A program made the translations under genes and the position numbers. Positions 45,301-58,170 of a DNA stretch of 64,000 nucleotides are shown here, one piece after another. The notes beneath the pieces are model-generated. The model made no database searches. It worked only from the letters and a program-made list of their open reading frames with translations, and was not told the DNA's origin. This DNA is from Diploptera punctata (Eukaryota > Arthropoda > Insecta > Blattodea > Blaberidae): contig JASPKZ010007796.1 of the NCBI GenBank assembly GCA_030220185.1, positions 806,001 to 870,000 on the forward strand, written 5' to 3'. How positions within the stretch are numbered: the stretch's first letter is position 1; every line of letters begins with the position of its first letter.

Positions 45301-45980
45301 TAGTAGTAGTAGTAGGACTTTATTAGACAAAAGTAAGATATTTACAATATTATTTGCAAATATGGATCGCACGGTTAGTAAGCCGTACGTGCTGTTGACA
45401 GTCCGTTACAATAAAGTAATAATTGGTACTAGTGTAGAGAAAAATAAACAACAAAAAAGCAATAACATTACAATTACATAAAGAAAACACAATAATATTA
45501 CAATTAAATAATAACACAATAGCATTATACACAAAAAACAATAACATTACAATTACATAAAGAAAACACAATAATATTACAATTAAATAATAACACAATC
45601 GCATTATACACTAATTAATTTATATATAATTATTAATAATTAATGTTATTGCATTTTGATAACATATATTTATTCAGAATGAGTGTTGTTCTTATTTTCC
45701 GCGTTTTGTCCAGAAATTTACCCAAGTTTATCCAATTTTCTGGATTTACCAATAACTCGTAGCATGCCAATCTTTCCCGATTTGAATTTAGAAATCTTTC
45801 CGGTAATAACTGACGTCTCCAATATTCTAAATCATTACATTTTCCTAATATATGTATCTCATCTTCAAAGTTCCCGCACATTGGACATATTCGCATGTCG
45901 TGATCGTCGCTAATTTTTAGAAATTTCCATGCCTCTAAAGGAAGAACATTTATTTTCATTTAATTATTTTTAATCATTAT
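45300..45980 (-). mobile_element. LINE 3' end with CCHC motif and TAC-repeat tail
   Basis: Frame 45959-45633: ISDDHDMRICPMCGNFEDEI HILGKC pattern (C-x2-C...H-x4-C) then YWRRQLLPERFL. A 3' UTR with two ~50-bp tandem units (45475-45605) ends in a CTA-triplet tail. The same UTR is at 56400-56635. Confidence 0.7.
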
Positions 45981-46139
45981 ATTCAACAATTTTTTAGGAT
46001 TATTCCCACATTTTCTTTAAATCATATTCAAAATTTGCACCAATACCGACTATAAATATTGTTAATCCAGAAATAATTAAAAGAAAAGTATTTAGTCCCT
46101 CTCCAAAAGGGGGGAGGCCCTATTCTATATCAACATTTA

Positions 46140-46480
46140 TTTTGATTTTTTGGTCACCCAGAAGTTTATATTTCAATTTTCCCTGGGTTTGGAATAATTT
46201 CGGTATTTTAGCCGAATTTCAGAGAATCTGTGGAACAGTTAATCCAACTTTTAAAAATAAAATTACAATAGACATGAAATTAAAATTCTATAGTTATGGC
46301 TGTGCCGGTCATATTGTATGGAATTGAAATGTAGATAACAGCAAACAAACAAGAAGAAATAAAATTCCTGAGAGAAGTTAAAGGATGTACAAAACTGGAT
46401 CATTTAAAAATGATAGTTCATTGCCTGTACCTTGAAGTAAAGAAGACGACAAATTATAGGCATTTATGAAAATTTTGTTT
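46140..46480 (+). mobile_element. LINE (RTE-like) fragment
   Basis: AEFQRICGTVNPTFKNKITI corresponds to INQFQTVCGTIQRTFKN of the copy at 55333; further pieces match GCETW and LRxVKGCTK. Confidence 0.6.
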
Positions 46481-46539
46481 CGTGTCTACTATTAATTTTC
46501 TTTGCTTAACGTAACGCAACATAGCACATCTCATCACTC

Positions 46540-46697
46540 CCCATCATATATTATCCCCACAACCTACCACAGGAAATCAGGGGCTGTCGGACGTTAAAGT
46601 TATTTAAAAGAAATCTAAATTTATATTTGCTTTATTTTTACTTTAAATCTCATCTTCAAATACATGTGTTAATTCGAGATTCCTGTTTAATTTATTG

Positions 46698-46761
<64 letters not shown>

Positions 46762-46765
46762 GATA
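46540..46765 (+). mobile_element. LINE 3' end with (ATT)n tail
   Basis: AGGGGCTGTCGGACGTTAAA and AAAAGAAATCTAAATTTATA match 38150-38200; followed by a pure ATT run (46697-46762). Confidence 0.6.
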
Positions 46766-46844
46766 CTAGTAAAATTGATGGTAAGTTTCCGTTGAGATGC
46801 TAATTCACAGTAAAGCCTATAATGTAAGATTAAAACTATAAAAT

Positions 46845-47125
46845 AGTCACCTTGTAGGCCCGTCTCCTCAACTTAAGTTGTTTTAAAACTCTGTTGGCCT
46901 TTCGGGACTAGTCCCATCATCAGCAGAATGCAAACCTGATTCTTAATTAGAACACACCCAATCCACACAATCCACTACACAAAATACTCACCACCAAGTC
47001 AGTGCTTCAACAAAGGTCAACAAGTACGGAACTAATGCATTCTGCCGATGATGGGACTAGTCCCGAAAGGCCTACAGAGTTTTAAAAGAACTTAAGTTGA
47101 GGAGACGGACCTACAAGGTAACTAT
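46845..47125. repeat. PLE-type fold-back with two decayed hammerhead cores
   Basis: Arms 46845-46930 and 47035-47125 pair (GGAGACGG, CTTAAGTT, GGGACTAGTCCC). - strand core 46923-46894: CTGATGA and GAAA present, but stem III lost its closing U. + strand core 47045-47074: stem III AGGCCT and cleavage base A fine, but CCGATGA. Confidence 0.7.
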
Positions 47126-47149
47126 TTTATAGTTTTAATATTACATTAT

Positions 47150-47154
47150 ATTAC

Positions 47155-47223
<69 letters not shown>

Positions 47224-47224
47224 G
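47150..47224. repeat. (ATT)n microsatellite
   Basis: About 24 uninterrupted ATT triplets directly before SINE-1. Confidence 0.95.
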
Positions 47225-47228
47225 TTTA

Positions 47229-47570
47229 GTCCCGCGCCGTAGCCGAGTGGTTATGGCAGGAAGCCTTGGCGCAGAGCTACGGGACTTGCGCTGGTTCGAG
47301 TCTCTATGGGGAAGAAATTTTCTCATGGTATTTCGGCCAGTATGGGACCGGTGCCCACCAAGAATCGTGAGGCAATTGGGTAGGTACAATAAGTAGCGGT
47401 TCCAGGTTGAGAAAACCAGCTATAACGGCTGGGGACTCGACATGCTGACCACATGTCATCCCTATGTTGGCTGATGATCATCTACTCTGTGAATGACACA
47501 TGTGGATGCGAGGCCAGCAGACGGATGGTAGACTAAGGGCCTTCTAGGCCTTTAGCGCTAGGAGTATATA
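47229..47570 (+). mobile_element. SINE-1 (tRNA-derived)
   Basis: Same head and body as 29048. After the shared part (GTGGATGCGAGGCCAGCAG) the tail switches to GGCCTTCTAGGCCTTTAGCG. Confidence 0.8.
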
Positions 47571-47658
47571 TTATATACTCCTGAAACTGCATTGCACTCG
47601 TTAATTATTTTTTAAAGAATTTATTGTATGCATGTTGTACATATATTTGTATTGTACA

Positions 47659-48750
47659 CTAGCTAATACCCGGCGTGCGCTGCTACGCCTAAATAAATGA
47701 AAATTAATGTCTTTTATGTTTAGTTGAATGAGTAAGTGGTAAAATAATTACAAATGTATATTTCTTAGATACCCTGTGCTGATTACACGGCGTTGTCCGG
47801 GAATCTACTCATCCCGATCTTACTTACTTACTCACTGGCACTATCGAACCCGTAGGTTCATGCCCGCGCGAACATAAGCTCTCCATACATCCCTATCCTG
47901 AGCTAATGCTTTCCAATCTTTCCCCTGTATAATCTACTTCCTTCAAATCATAGTTAATGTTATTCTCCCACCTCATTCTTGGTCTACCAACTGGGCGTTT
48001 TCCCTCTGGTTTTCCTACAAGAAGCTTCCATGCAAGTCTTTCATTCCCCTTACGTGCAACATGTCCTGCCCATCGCAGTCTACGAGACTTAACTGTTAAC
48101 TCATCCCGATCTTCTTGGCATAAATGAGCTGAAAGACAAAAATTAATGTACTACTTATGATTAGTTGAATAAGTGAAATGAAAAATAATTATTAATGTAT
48201 ATCGTCATTATTTTAAGATTCCCGTGCTGATTACCCGGTGTTGCCCGGGAATCTACTTAACTTGATCTTCTTAGCACAAATGAGCTAAAAGACAAAATTC
48301 GTTATTGTGAGTTATCCGTAAAAGAATGTCCGTCATGTGCTGCTATGCTTGCACAGGAATCTACGTACTGGTCTCGATTTCTTGGCATCATGGGAGACAA
48401 AAATGGTTGTTGTGAGTTATCCGTAAGAGATAAACATATGCTGTCGCGGACATTTTTGTAGAGCTTTTTGAGATATTCTATTCTGTGTACATTAATTTTG
48501 TGTATTTATTATGGTTTAGGCAGCGTAAGCCATTTAAGCGTTCAAAGAGCTACTTTCTCACGTTTTCCACTATAAAGGGCGATTTTTAAGGGTGTAGGAG
48601 TTGAATATCACAACTCTCTTATAGCCTATGTTCATCCCGGGAATCTCCTGAACATATTACAAAAAGCCCCATCACAATCGGACCAACGGTATGGCCGCGC
48701 ATAAAGCACGAACAAACAAACAAACAAACAAACAAACATTCATTTTTATA
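47659..48750 (-). mobile_element. Helitron-like element with LINE-D insertion
   Basis: On the - strand it ends GCGCACGCCGGGTATTAGCTAG|T, and starts near 48750 with TATATAAAAATGAATG and (GTTT)n. The inner copy pair ACCCGG.GTTG.CCGGGAATCTA is repeated. The 5' TC end is not visible. Confidence 0.6.
47822..48098 (-). mobile_element. LINE-D, 5'-truncated, 15-bp duplication
   Basis: ACTCATCCCGATCTT at 47807-47821 and 48099-48113. The - strand reads RLRWAGHVARKGNERLAWKL, GKRPVGRPRMRWENN, with an (AAGT)n tail. Confidence 0.85.
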
Positions 48751-48754
48751 TATT

Positions 48755-48843
48755 ATATTTATGCTGGTTGAATGTAAAAGGAGGCCTTCTGGCCGTAATT
48801 CTGCCAGAATAAATAAAACATAGCAATCATAATAATAATAACG

Positions 48844-48930
<87 letters not shown>

Positions 48931-48935
48931 TCCTC
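48755..48935 (+). mobile_element. LINE 3' UTR end with (AAT)n
   Basis: GGCCTTCTGGCCGTAATTCT, GCCAGAATAAATAAAACA, then about 30 AAT triplets. Similar to 38450-38520 and 49730-49790. Confidence 0.6.
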
Positions 48936-49069
48936 CGTAGTCGAAGGAGAAACATCTGGGAGGAACACTAGTTATGGACCATAACCTTATAGCCTGGAAT
49001 CTTCTGATACTATGATTACCGGCCGTGAAAGCCTACTGTCTACAATAATAATATTAATAATTATGGGGA

Positions 49070-49280
49070 AAGAAAGAGGTGCAGGGAAGCTTGTTGCAGG
49101 AAAACCAGAAGAAAAACGCCCAGTTGGTAGACCAAGAATGAGGTGTGAGAACAACATTAACTATGATTTGAGGGAAGTAGATTAAACAGGAAATGATTGG
49201 AAAACGTTAGCTCAGGATAGGGATGTATGGAGAGCTTATGTCCGCGCGGCCATGAGCCTACGGGTTCGATAGTGCCAGTG
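49070..49280 (+). mobile_element. LINE-D 3' fragment
   Basis: AGENNINYDLREVD then GCGGCCATGAGCCTACGGGT and the GATAGTGCCAGTGAGTT end. Confidence 0.7.
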
Positions 49281-49587
49281 AGTTCTTCTTCTTCTACTAC
49301 AAGGTTTAGGCTATGCAGCCTGTTCCGGCGAAGTTAAAAGTGGAGTCCATCTTCTACGTGGTCGGCCAACATCTCTCGTTCCTCTGGGATTATACAGGAA
49401 GGTTCATTTTGGTATTCTTTCGTTGTTCATTCTCATTAAGTGTTCTGTCCATTTCTTATTATTTTCGCTGATTTTATCTTCAATTTTATATATATTTAAT
49501 TCTTCTCGTATAGTTTCATTCCTTATTCTATCCGCTCTTGTGCATCCTTTCACATTACGTAAAAACAGCATTTCCGCAGCCAGTGAA

Positions 49588-49590
<3 letters not shown>
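49281..49590 (-). mobile_element. LINE (RTE-like) C-terminal fragment
   Basis: - strand: AEMLFLRNVKGCTRADRIRN, IREELNIYKIEDKI, HLMRMNNER, GRPRRRW; GAAGAAGAA tail at its 3' side. Confidence 0.7.
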
Positions 49591-50383
<793 letters not shown>

Positions 50384-50539
50384 GATGATGATGATGATAA
50401 TAATAATAATAATAATAATGATAATAATAATAATAAAACTAAAATTATGAAGTACGTGTAGGGACCATTTAATTCTGTATGGTCAGTACAAAGCTTTAAA
50501 ATTCAAGGAAGACGTAACTCTTTGTCTACTATATTTTTA

Positions 50540-51200
50540 TTTATTTATTTATATAATGGAATTTATTGCCATTTTTTCAGAATAAAGAAAATACATATGC
50601 ATTTACATTGCGCACGGGCCTGCTTGGCCGTACGTGCATTATTTTTCCATGAATAAAAAAAAATAAAACTAATAATATAAACAAATACCTACAAATACAC
50701 CTGTATCAAAAAAAAACAATAACAGGCTACATATATGTAAAATCTATGTCTACACTAAATCACAATAATACATATCTACATTCATCCACATTCCGTACAT
50801 TAATATTTAAAAAAAATGCTAGAAAACAAATTAGAAAAAAAAACACACACACACACACATATACACACCGCACGCTCATACCCCCCTCCCCCCGTCCCTG
50901 CAGACATTAAATGCACTATCAGACTATTCAACTTATCAGACCTACTTATTATATAACATGATTAAATATCGAAAACAAAGCCCATATTGAGATTCTTCTT
51001 ATTGTTAATACATATATCCTTAATCTACAATTTTGTTATATCTCAATTTTCTTACTGTACCCAAAAATTTGCATGTTTTTGATTCACTCTCGATCCGTCC
51101 TAAAAGATCCCAACACGCCACTCTCCCTCGATCCGACCTGAGAAATCTCTCCGGCAGCATCTGTAATCTAAGTTGTTCTGTCTCTCATTATTTTTGTCTG
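50540..51200 (-). mobile_element. LINE 3' end (R1/Jockey-like)
   Basis: - strand: RCCRRDFSGRIEGEWRVG, similar to RRQLLPERFLNSNRERLACY of the copy at 45633, followed by a long UTR with TTATTTATTTAT near 50545. Contains an (AC)n run at 50850-50872. Confidence 0.55.
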
Positions 51201-51390
51201 CGTCATCCATTACCGGTACTGATTTTTTTATGTTGATTACTTAACGAACTGTTGTGATGCTCAGGAGAGTATGCATGCTTTCTACGGAACTTAATTTATG
51301 AGGGCGGGACTTCCTGTCGGCTGAGAAAATTGTAGTACCCGTTCACGTTTAGGCAGTGTTGTATAGTTGATATGTATATCTTCTTGTATC

Positions 51391-51752
51391 TTATAAGCCC
51401 ATTTTTCCATTAACAGAGATTTAGGCGCTCTCCCCCCTACAGGGAATAATTTGAACCATAAAAATTTAGATACACTTGTTTTCGTATAGATATCATTTGA
51501 GTGATCCGTGGTCAGCTTTCCGCCTCATACTGACATTTGGTAAATTTTGATTAGAGGCCTTTTCATTCAGGCTTAAGGATCTTTTACGAGCCTGAAAATC
51601 TTCAGACTTGGGACCCACGGCTTATAGTCCCTCCCGGAGGACTTGCTCCTTGGATTTTTCCATCCTAAAAAAATCCATCGACCCCGGACGGGTTTCAACC
51701 CGCGACTCTCGGGACCAGAGGCAAGGAGCATAACCACTAGTCCACCGCGGCC
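51391..51752 (-). mobile_element. SINE-4
   Basis: Third copy; an internal deletion of about 30 bp removes the CTAGGAAACCAAGGTAGTAC block. Confidence 0.8.
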
Positions 51753-51764
51753 GATCTCTGTTAC

Positions 51765-51905
51765 TCTTAATATCATCATCATCAGCATCATCTTCATGGT
51801 AGGTCCTCGGCCTGTTCCGCTCTCAGAATTCATCTTCCCATCGTCTTCTAGGACGTCCCACATCTCTATAGCCTTGAGGCTGGTACAACCATGCTCCTCT
51901 TAGAG
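51765..51905 (-). mobile_element. LINE 3' end with GAT tail
   Basis: - strand: EEHGCTSLKAIEMWDVLEDD, then (GAT)n; SINE-4 inserted beside it. Confidence 0.5.
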
Positions 51906-52069
51906 ATATGAGTAATATATTTTTTACTTGGGTGGACTACCAACCCGTCCGCAAAACCCCTTTCAGGAGGACTCAATATTAACCCTTAAGGTAAGACGGT
52001 AGGGCAATATTAAAAAAATCAATTTTTGATTTTTTTTCGTAATAAAATAGTCTGCCAGAAAATCTAGAC

Positions 52070-52480
52070 TGGAAAAAATTAGAAATACAGAAATAGAAAA
52101 TGGATGAATGCAGAAAGAAATATAATGGATGAGATTAAACACAGAAGGCTAAAATGGTATGGGCATGTAAGAAGAATGCAGGGTGGAAGAGTACCAAAGG
52201 CCGTCTATGCATGGAAAATTGAAAGAAGGAACAGAAAAGGAAGACCAAAAACAACCTGGAAGAACAACATTCAAAATTCAATGTGGAAATTTGGTGTTAC
52301 AGGCGAAGACACAGAGGACGGAGAACGATGGAGAACTTTAATTAAGGGAAAATTGTGAATGTTTGTTGCAAACTGATAGTCTGTAAGTCCGTAGTCATTT
52401 ATATTTTTTTAAATTCATGTTAATTACTAAGATTGGTTGGAGAAACCCCTCAATGATGAGGAAAATTCTCAAATATAAAA
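52070..52480 (+). mobile_element. LINE C-terminal fragment
   Basis: Frame 52104-52358: HRRLKWYGHVRRMQGGRVPK, RKGRPKTTWKNNIQNSM, ending WRTLIKGKL; the closing UTR has TGGAGAAACCCCTCAATGAT. Confidence 0.72.
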
Positions 52481-52827
52481 AAAATAGTCTGTTCTTTTTT
52501 CAACATTTCTGTTTATCATTTTTTACTGAACGCCAATTATAAATGCGTTAATTATTTTTTTAAAAACAATTGACAGTTGTCAGTCTGTAATATCATTATA
52601 CTTTAAACCTTGTTTTCTCGAAAGTGAAAATTTTCGAACATTTGCCTCATTATCTCAGCAACTATTAGAGATATTTACATGAAATTTTTACAGGCGGTAA
52701 ATCTGGTTATACTAAAGCTGTGGAACCACAAGCATGATAATCTCTTGTATAGATTAAAAGTTTTTTTAAATAAAAAGGAGACTAGAGGGGGAAAAAAATA
52801 TATAGAACATCGATATTTAGATACAAG

Positions 52828-53280
52828 TTTTTTTTCTCTCCTTTCGTTTACACGCTGTTTTTTCCTTCTTGTTTTTACCTTTACGTTTACCTTCTTGTTA
52901 ACTTGGTTTTATTCACACATATAAACACAAGGTCAAGACACATACCCAGACCCAGGGTGGAGATTTAAAATCCCCTACTCCGCCGGGAATCGAACCCGGG
53001 TCGCCGGAGTGGAAGGTAGGGACTCAATCGACTACGCCATGGCAACAGACATTTTTTTTAATTTCATTCTTTCTCCGTTTTCTTTCGTTTACACTGTTCT
53101 TCCTTTTTGTTTTAACTTTGTTAACCTTTTTATCTTATTCACACATACGAACACAAGACAGGACACACACCAGACCCAAGGTGGAGATTTAAAATTCCCT
53201 ACTCCGCCGGGAATCGAATCCGGGTCGCCGGAGTGGAAGGTAGGGACTCTACTGACTACTCTACGGCGACGGACTAGTTT
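52828..53280 (-). mobile_element. SINE-5, two copies in tandem
   Basis: Copies 52828-53050 and 53052-53280, both with the tRNA-like head on the - strand (GGCGTAGTCGATTGAGTCCC, B box GGGTTCGATTCCC) and a body ending in AAACGAAAG and AAAAAA. Confidence 0.75.
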
Positions 53281-53404
53281 GACTGAGGTTCAGTGATCTT
53301 TACAAGACTCATTTAATATGCTGTAAAAATTTCATTACAATCCATCTAGTAGTTCCTGAGATAATGCGTCTCAAATGCCCATGTTTTAACATTGATGGGA
53401 TAAT

Positions 53405-53780
53405 GTCCACCGCTGTGGTCTCGGGGTAGCGTGCTGCCTCCTTGTCACGCAGCGGGCCCGGGTTCGATCCCCGGTCGGGGCAGTTTTTCTGGGTGAGGTT
53501 TTTATCGGGGTTTTTCCTCACCTATAAGACAAATGTCAGGAAATCTTTAAGGCCCAAACGGTCCCCGAAATCATATGGCCATCGCAATCATCATCATTCA
53601 TATTCATCTTAGGTTAAGCTTAGGATTAGGGACTCTCCTGGCGCACCATTATCATCATATCATCGGGGCAACGTAATCCCGCCTTCCAGGCGCCCCAACC
53701 TCAGAAGTGGGTTACAAGTACGCCATGCCAGGAGAGAAACTAGCAATGTCGAAAGACGAACCTGGGACATTTGAAAAAAA
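53405..53780 (+). mobile_element. SINE-2b, full length
   Basis: SINE-2 head plus the alternative tail (GCGCACCATTATCATCATAT, CGCCCCAACCTCAGAAGTGG, GACATTTGAAAAAAA). The best copy for defining the family. Confidence 0.82.
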
Positions 53781-54104
53781 ATGATGGGATAGGGCTTACC
53801 GTCTCACCTTAAATTGACAAAAGGGTAATTTCTCATATAAATTATTTAAATGTGGCGGACCGCACTGAAAACGAAATCGTGCATAACTGTTATTATTAGG
53901 TCATCATCATCATCATCTTCCAGGGATTAAGCCTATTGGCTCGTTCCGATTTCTTGAAAGCTAGAATTGTTATTATTAGGTATATTGTGTAATTCCACAC
54001 ATATTTCAGTAATTTCTTATCGTTAGCTTTCTTCTGTTTTATTAAATATATTAGGATACATTGCGAATTTAAGGGTTAAGGATATTTGTATAACTGTAGG
54101 CTTT

Positions 54105-54765
54105 CACGGCCGGCGTCTTGATCCCTATTAGGTTCGTCTTCCGGGCATATAGGCCGTGGTCCAGTCGTTCTTCTACTCCACGTTTCGTCTACTGCTGCGG
54201 TAGACATCTTCAGGAGATACTGCGTGCTCTCTGTGAACTCCTCAACAGTCGGCTGCAGACTGGCTGGTCGTTGGAAACTCCCTCCCTATTTATAGGCACG
54301 CCCCTGGTGGAGAGGCGGTTTTCTGCGCGGTCCGTGTTGCGTGCTGCTTTGTCCAGGCTGTCGCTAGCAGAAGTCATAGGCTTCGTTGTCGTATTGTGCA
54401 GTGCCGGGATCCAGAAGAAAGCATGAGAAACCAAAGAAGAAACCATGAAGATAAACAAAATCTGGATCCCGGCACTGCACAATACGACAACGAAGCCTAT
54501 GACTTCTGCTAGCGACAGCCTGGACAAAACAGCACGCAACACGGACCGCGCAGAAAACCGCCTCTCCACCAGGGGCGTGCCTATAAATAGGGAGGGAGTT
54601 TCCAACGACCAGCCAGTCTGCAGCCGACTGTTGAGGAGTTCACAGAGAGCACGCAGTATCTCCTGAAGATGTCTACCGCAGCAGTAGACGAAACGTCGAG
54701 TAGAATAACGACTGGACCACGGCCTATATGCCCGGAAGACGAACCTAATAGGGTTAAGGATATTG
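54105..54765. repeat. PLE-type fold-back, ~310-bp arms
   Basis: Left arm 54112-54412 and right arm about 54462-54755 are near-identical inverted copies around a 50-bp centre. Each arm ends outward in CCTATTAGGTTCGTCTTCCG or its complement. Each arm holds a hammerhead position; a long frame on either strand is produced by the symmetry and is not a gene. Confidence 0.85.
54663..54697 (+). ncRNA. Hammerhead ribozyme core, right arm
   Basis: CTGAAGA, stem II GTCTAC/GTAGAC with loop CGCAGCA, GAAA, self-complementary ACGT as stem III, cleavage base C, and stem I CTC/GAG. The left-arm twin (54213-54179, - strand) is identical except that the cleavage base is G, which should abolish cleavage. Confidence 0.8.
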
Positions 54766-54769
54766 TCAG

Positions 54770-56393
54770 ATGATTGCCGTAGCGATAGTCCTGTCATTGT
54801 TTCGTCGTAAATAATCACACAGATGTATATTATTTCACTATAACTTTATTTAATTCTACAAATTATTATCAGTAAACTGTTACAATATGCGCTAAACATT
54901 AATCTTGATTCATAGTTTATCATCATCATCATCATCATCATCACTCCAGGGATTAGGCAATTGCCCGTTCCGACTTCATATTGCATCAGCCCAACGTCTT
55001 CTAGGTCTTCCAACATCACGCCTTCCTCTTGCTTGATAGTTCCTGGCTAACAATGGATATCTCTCCTTACTCATTCCATCCATGTGATCAATCCATTTCT
55101 GTCTGTAATTCGTGACTTTATCCAATAAAGGCTCTACTTTCAATTCTTCTCTTATATCCTCATTTCTTATTCTATCAAGTCTTGTACATCCTTTTACTTG
55201 TCTTAGGAACCGCATCTCTGCCGTCTGTATTCTATCCTTCTGTCTTTTCACTGGAGCCCAAGTTTCACATCCAAACAATATTGTGGGGACCGCCATAACA
55301 TTATACATTTTTATCTTGGTTTCTTTTCTAATTTAATTTTTGAATGTTCTCTGTATTGTTCCACACACCGTCTGAAATTGATTTATTTTGGAGTCAATAT
55401 CTCTTTCCACATTGTAGCCAACATCACAGCCCAAATATTTGAAACTAGACACCTGTTCTATACTTTGATTTTCTAAAATAATTTTGGATCTCACTGGATC
55501 TCTTCCTCTAAAAGCCATGGTCTTCGTTTTCCTTACAGAAATCTTTAGATCGTATAATTTACATATTTCATTTAATGCATGCATTGATTTCTGTAAGTCG
55601 TCTTCATTTTTCTGTATTATCATTACATCGTCAGCAAATAGAAGATTATTTATGCACACTTTATTATCCATTCTTATTCCTGGATTTACTAAAACTTTCC
55701 ATTTATTAAAAATATCGTCTATATATACATTAAACAAAATGGGTGATAAACTACATCCTTGTCGTAATCCAGTATTTGTTTTGATTGCATCTGTTCTTTT
55801 GAATCCGGTATCTATAATTATATTTGTGTCTTCATATAATGTCTTTATTGTTTCTACAAGGCACAGCGGGTATCCTTTCATTCGTAATATTTCCCATAAT
55901 TTTTGTCTGTTTACTCGATCGAAGGCCTTATCCAAATCTATAAATCCTATGTGAGTTTCTAAGTTATGCTCTCTTCTCTTTTCTATGAGTTGTTTCAGTG
56001 TAAAGACATTGTCTATACATGACCTTCCCTTTCTGAATCCACTTTGATTTTCACTTATTATTACTTCTGTTATGTTTCTCAATCTATTATTTATTATTTT
56101 CGTATATATCTTCATAGTTTATCTGTTTTACAATTATTTTACAGTGTCCGATGAGTGCACTCACTACAATTTGTTCTAATTATTAACAATTATATATAAA
56201 TTAATTAGAACAAATTGTAGTGAGTGCACTCATCGGACACTGTAAAATAATTGTAAAACAGATAAACTATGAATCAAGATTAATGTTTAGCGCATATTGT
56301 AACAGTTTACTGATAATAATTTGTAGAATTAAATAAAGTTATAGTGTAATAATATACATCTGTGTGATTATTTACGACGAAACAATGATAGGA
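54770..56393. repeat. Fold-back with a LINE in one arm
   Basis: Left arm 54785-54920 plus 56123-56182, right arm 56202-56393, centre 56183-56201. Without the LINE the arms are about 195 bp and almost identical (ATCTGTGTGATTATTTACGA, AGTGAGTGCACTCATCGGAC). Confidence 0.8.
54921..56112 (-). mobile_element. LINE (RTE-like), 5'-truncated, reverse transcriptase nearly open
   Basis: Target duplication CATAGTTTAT at 54911-54920 and 56113-56122. One frame on the - strand covers the RT: SGFRKGRSCIDNVFTLKQLI, FIDLDKAFDRVN, GLRQGCSLSPILFNVYIDD, and the catalytic LLFADDVMI. A single TAA (55335-55333) interrupts it between QRTFKN and IRKETKIKMY; the C-terminal part continues (55308-54976) to GRPRRRWADAI and a GAT-repeat tail. 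The endonuclease half is missing through 5' truncation, so the copy cannot move by itself. Confidence 0.88.
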
Positions 56394-56399
56394 TTATCG

Positions 56400-56635
56400 A
56401 TGCTATTGTGTTATTATTTAATTGTAATATTTTTATTGTGTTTTCTTTATGTAATTGTAATGTTATTGCTGTTTTTGTTTATTTTTCTTTACACTAGTAC
56501 CAATTATTACTTTATTGTAACGGACTGTCAACAGCACGTACGGCTTACTGCCCGTGCAACCCATATTTGTAAATAATATTGTAAATATCTTACTTTTTTG
56601 TCTAATAAAGTCCTACTACTACAATTTGTTCTCAC
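56400..56635 (+). mobile_element. LINE 3' UTR with CTA-triplet tail
   Basis: Matches 45300-45540 reversed (CAATTATTACTTTATTGTAA, GGACTGTCAACAGCACGTAC, TAATAAAGTCCTACTACTAC). Confidence 0.7.
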
Positions 56636-56721
56636 TCTTCACTCACTTATCGCAGTCAAAAACACAACTGACTCGCTTTCTGCTTTCGCCACGCCATATA
56701 TATATATATATATATATTTTT

Positions 56722-56950
56722 TTTTTCCTCGCCTGTAAGACAAATGTCAGGAAGCTTAGGGCCCAATGGTCCCCGAAAATCATCCGGCCATCTTCATCAT
56801 TCTGATCATTATCATCATCCTTCACCGGTGTGGAAGACAACGGGAAGCTACCACACTTCTAATTCCCTAGTAAAGCTGCAAAGCATAGCATGAAAATGCT
56901 ATGAGTGCAGTGAAAGAACTGCCCTTGGGCAGAATTACTATGGTTGGAGA
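56722..56950 (+). mobile_element. SINE-2, 5'-truncated
   Basis: Starts in the body (CTGTAAGACAAATGTCAGGA); AT-repeat runs flank both ends (56696-56717 and 56949-56968). Confidence 0.8.
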
Positions 56951-57064
56951 TATATATATATATATATAGGGCAGGAGAGGGAAACGTCTAGGCTCGAGGT
57001 CGAGACATTTTTTAATAGGCCAATAAGGGAAGTAGATTGTACAGCAAAATCTTTTTGGGCCAAA

Positions 57065-57405
57065 AAAAGAGATAAACAGACAGGTGAATGGAGAAAACTT
57101 CATAATAGTGATGCACATGGTATGTATAGGAAGCCAGATATAAAACGAACAGTTAATTCTCTAGACTTGGATGGGCAGGACATGTGGCACGAATGGGGAA
57201 TGCAAGAGGTGCATGGAAGCTTCTTGTAGGAAAATCAGAGAGAAAACGCCCAATTGGTAGACCAAGAATGAGTTGGGAGAATAACATACATGATTTGAGG
57301 GAAGTAGATTATACAGGGGATGAATGAAAAACATTAGCTCAAGATAAGGGTGTATGGAGAGCTAATGTCAGCGCGGCCATGAACCTACTGGTTCGATAAT
57401 GCTAA
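57065..57405 (+). mobile_element. LINE-D 3' fragment
   Basis: Reads HVARMGNARGAWKLLVGKSE then RPIGRPRMSWENN in pieces; ends GGTTCGATAATGCTAATGAA. Confidence 0.7.
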
Positions 57406-58170
57406 TGAATAAGAAAAAAGGAAATCTTCTATTGTCCAGTTCAAACGTTTGCTACCTGTTAACAGAAACCTTCGAAACAAGTGAAGTATACAGATACAAT
57501 GTTGGTTATTTTCCAGTCGCCTGATGACTAGGCTATTAAAAAACCCAAAATATGACTTTATCATAGAAATAAGCAGAAGTATGACCAAAGATCTGAAAAA
57601 GTGAGAAATATGACATTTTAAGACCCAATAAAAACCACCTAATAATCTTAATAATAAGGCATATATAAATGTTTTTACTTACTTGAAGCTTAGAATATAG
57701 GCTTTGGTAAAAATATGACATGTCATAGGAATCCGCCCCTTAATTATTATTGTTATTATCATCGTCTCATTATTATATTAGGAATATAAGGAAAGTTTAT
57801 GAAATCCCTGGAGAGAGATGTGTAAACAAAGAACAGTGAGAGCTTGTGCGTGACTTGGCACACAATGCTGGACCTCCATATTGTGAATTACTACGAAGAG
57901 GTTAGGTTAAAAAGCGTAGTTCACAACCTGAAATATTTTGCGACCTCAGCTTGTGTGTTGAAAATGTTTTACTCCTTGTTTGTTACTCATTACATAATAT
58001 CACATACTATTTTCCTTAAATCAGCACATTTTTGTGTTTTATCTCAGATAGGGATGACTCGGGAAATTTGTCTATAATTTGACTTTTGGCACAGTCTAAT
58101 GGTTATATTTCACAACATTAAATATTGATCTAAATTTTTAAGAATTTTAGGGTTAATAAATTCTATCTTC
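57405..58170. other. No recognisable feature
   Basis: Short frames only, none with recognised content. Confidence 0.3.

Noticed and set aside
54210..54818. 202-codon - strand frame
   Set aside because: It crosses the centre of a palindrome; both arms give the same peptides on opposite strands. Symmetry explains the length, and the hammerhead lies inside it.
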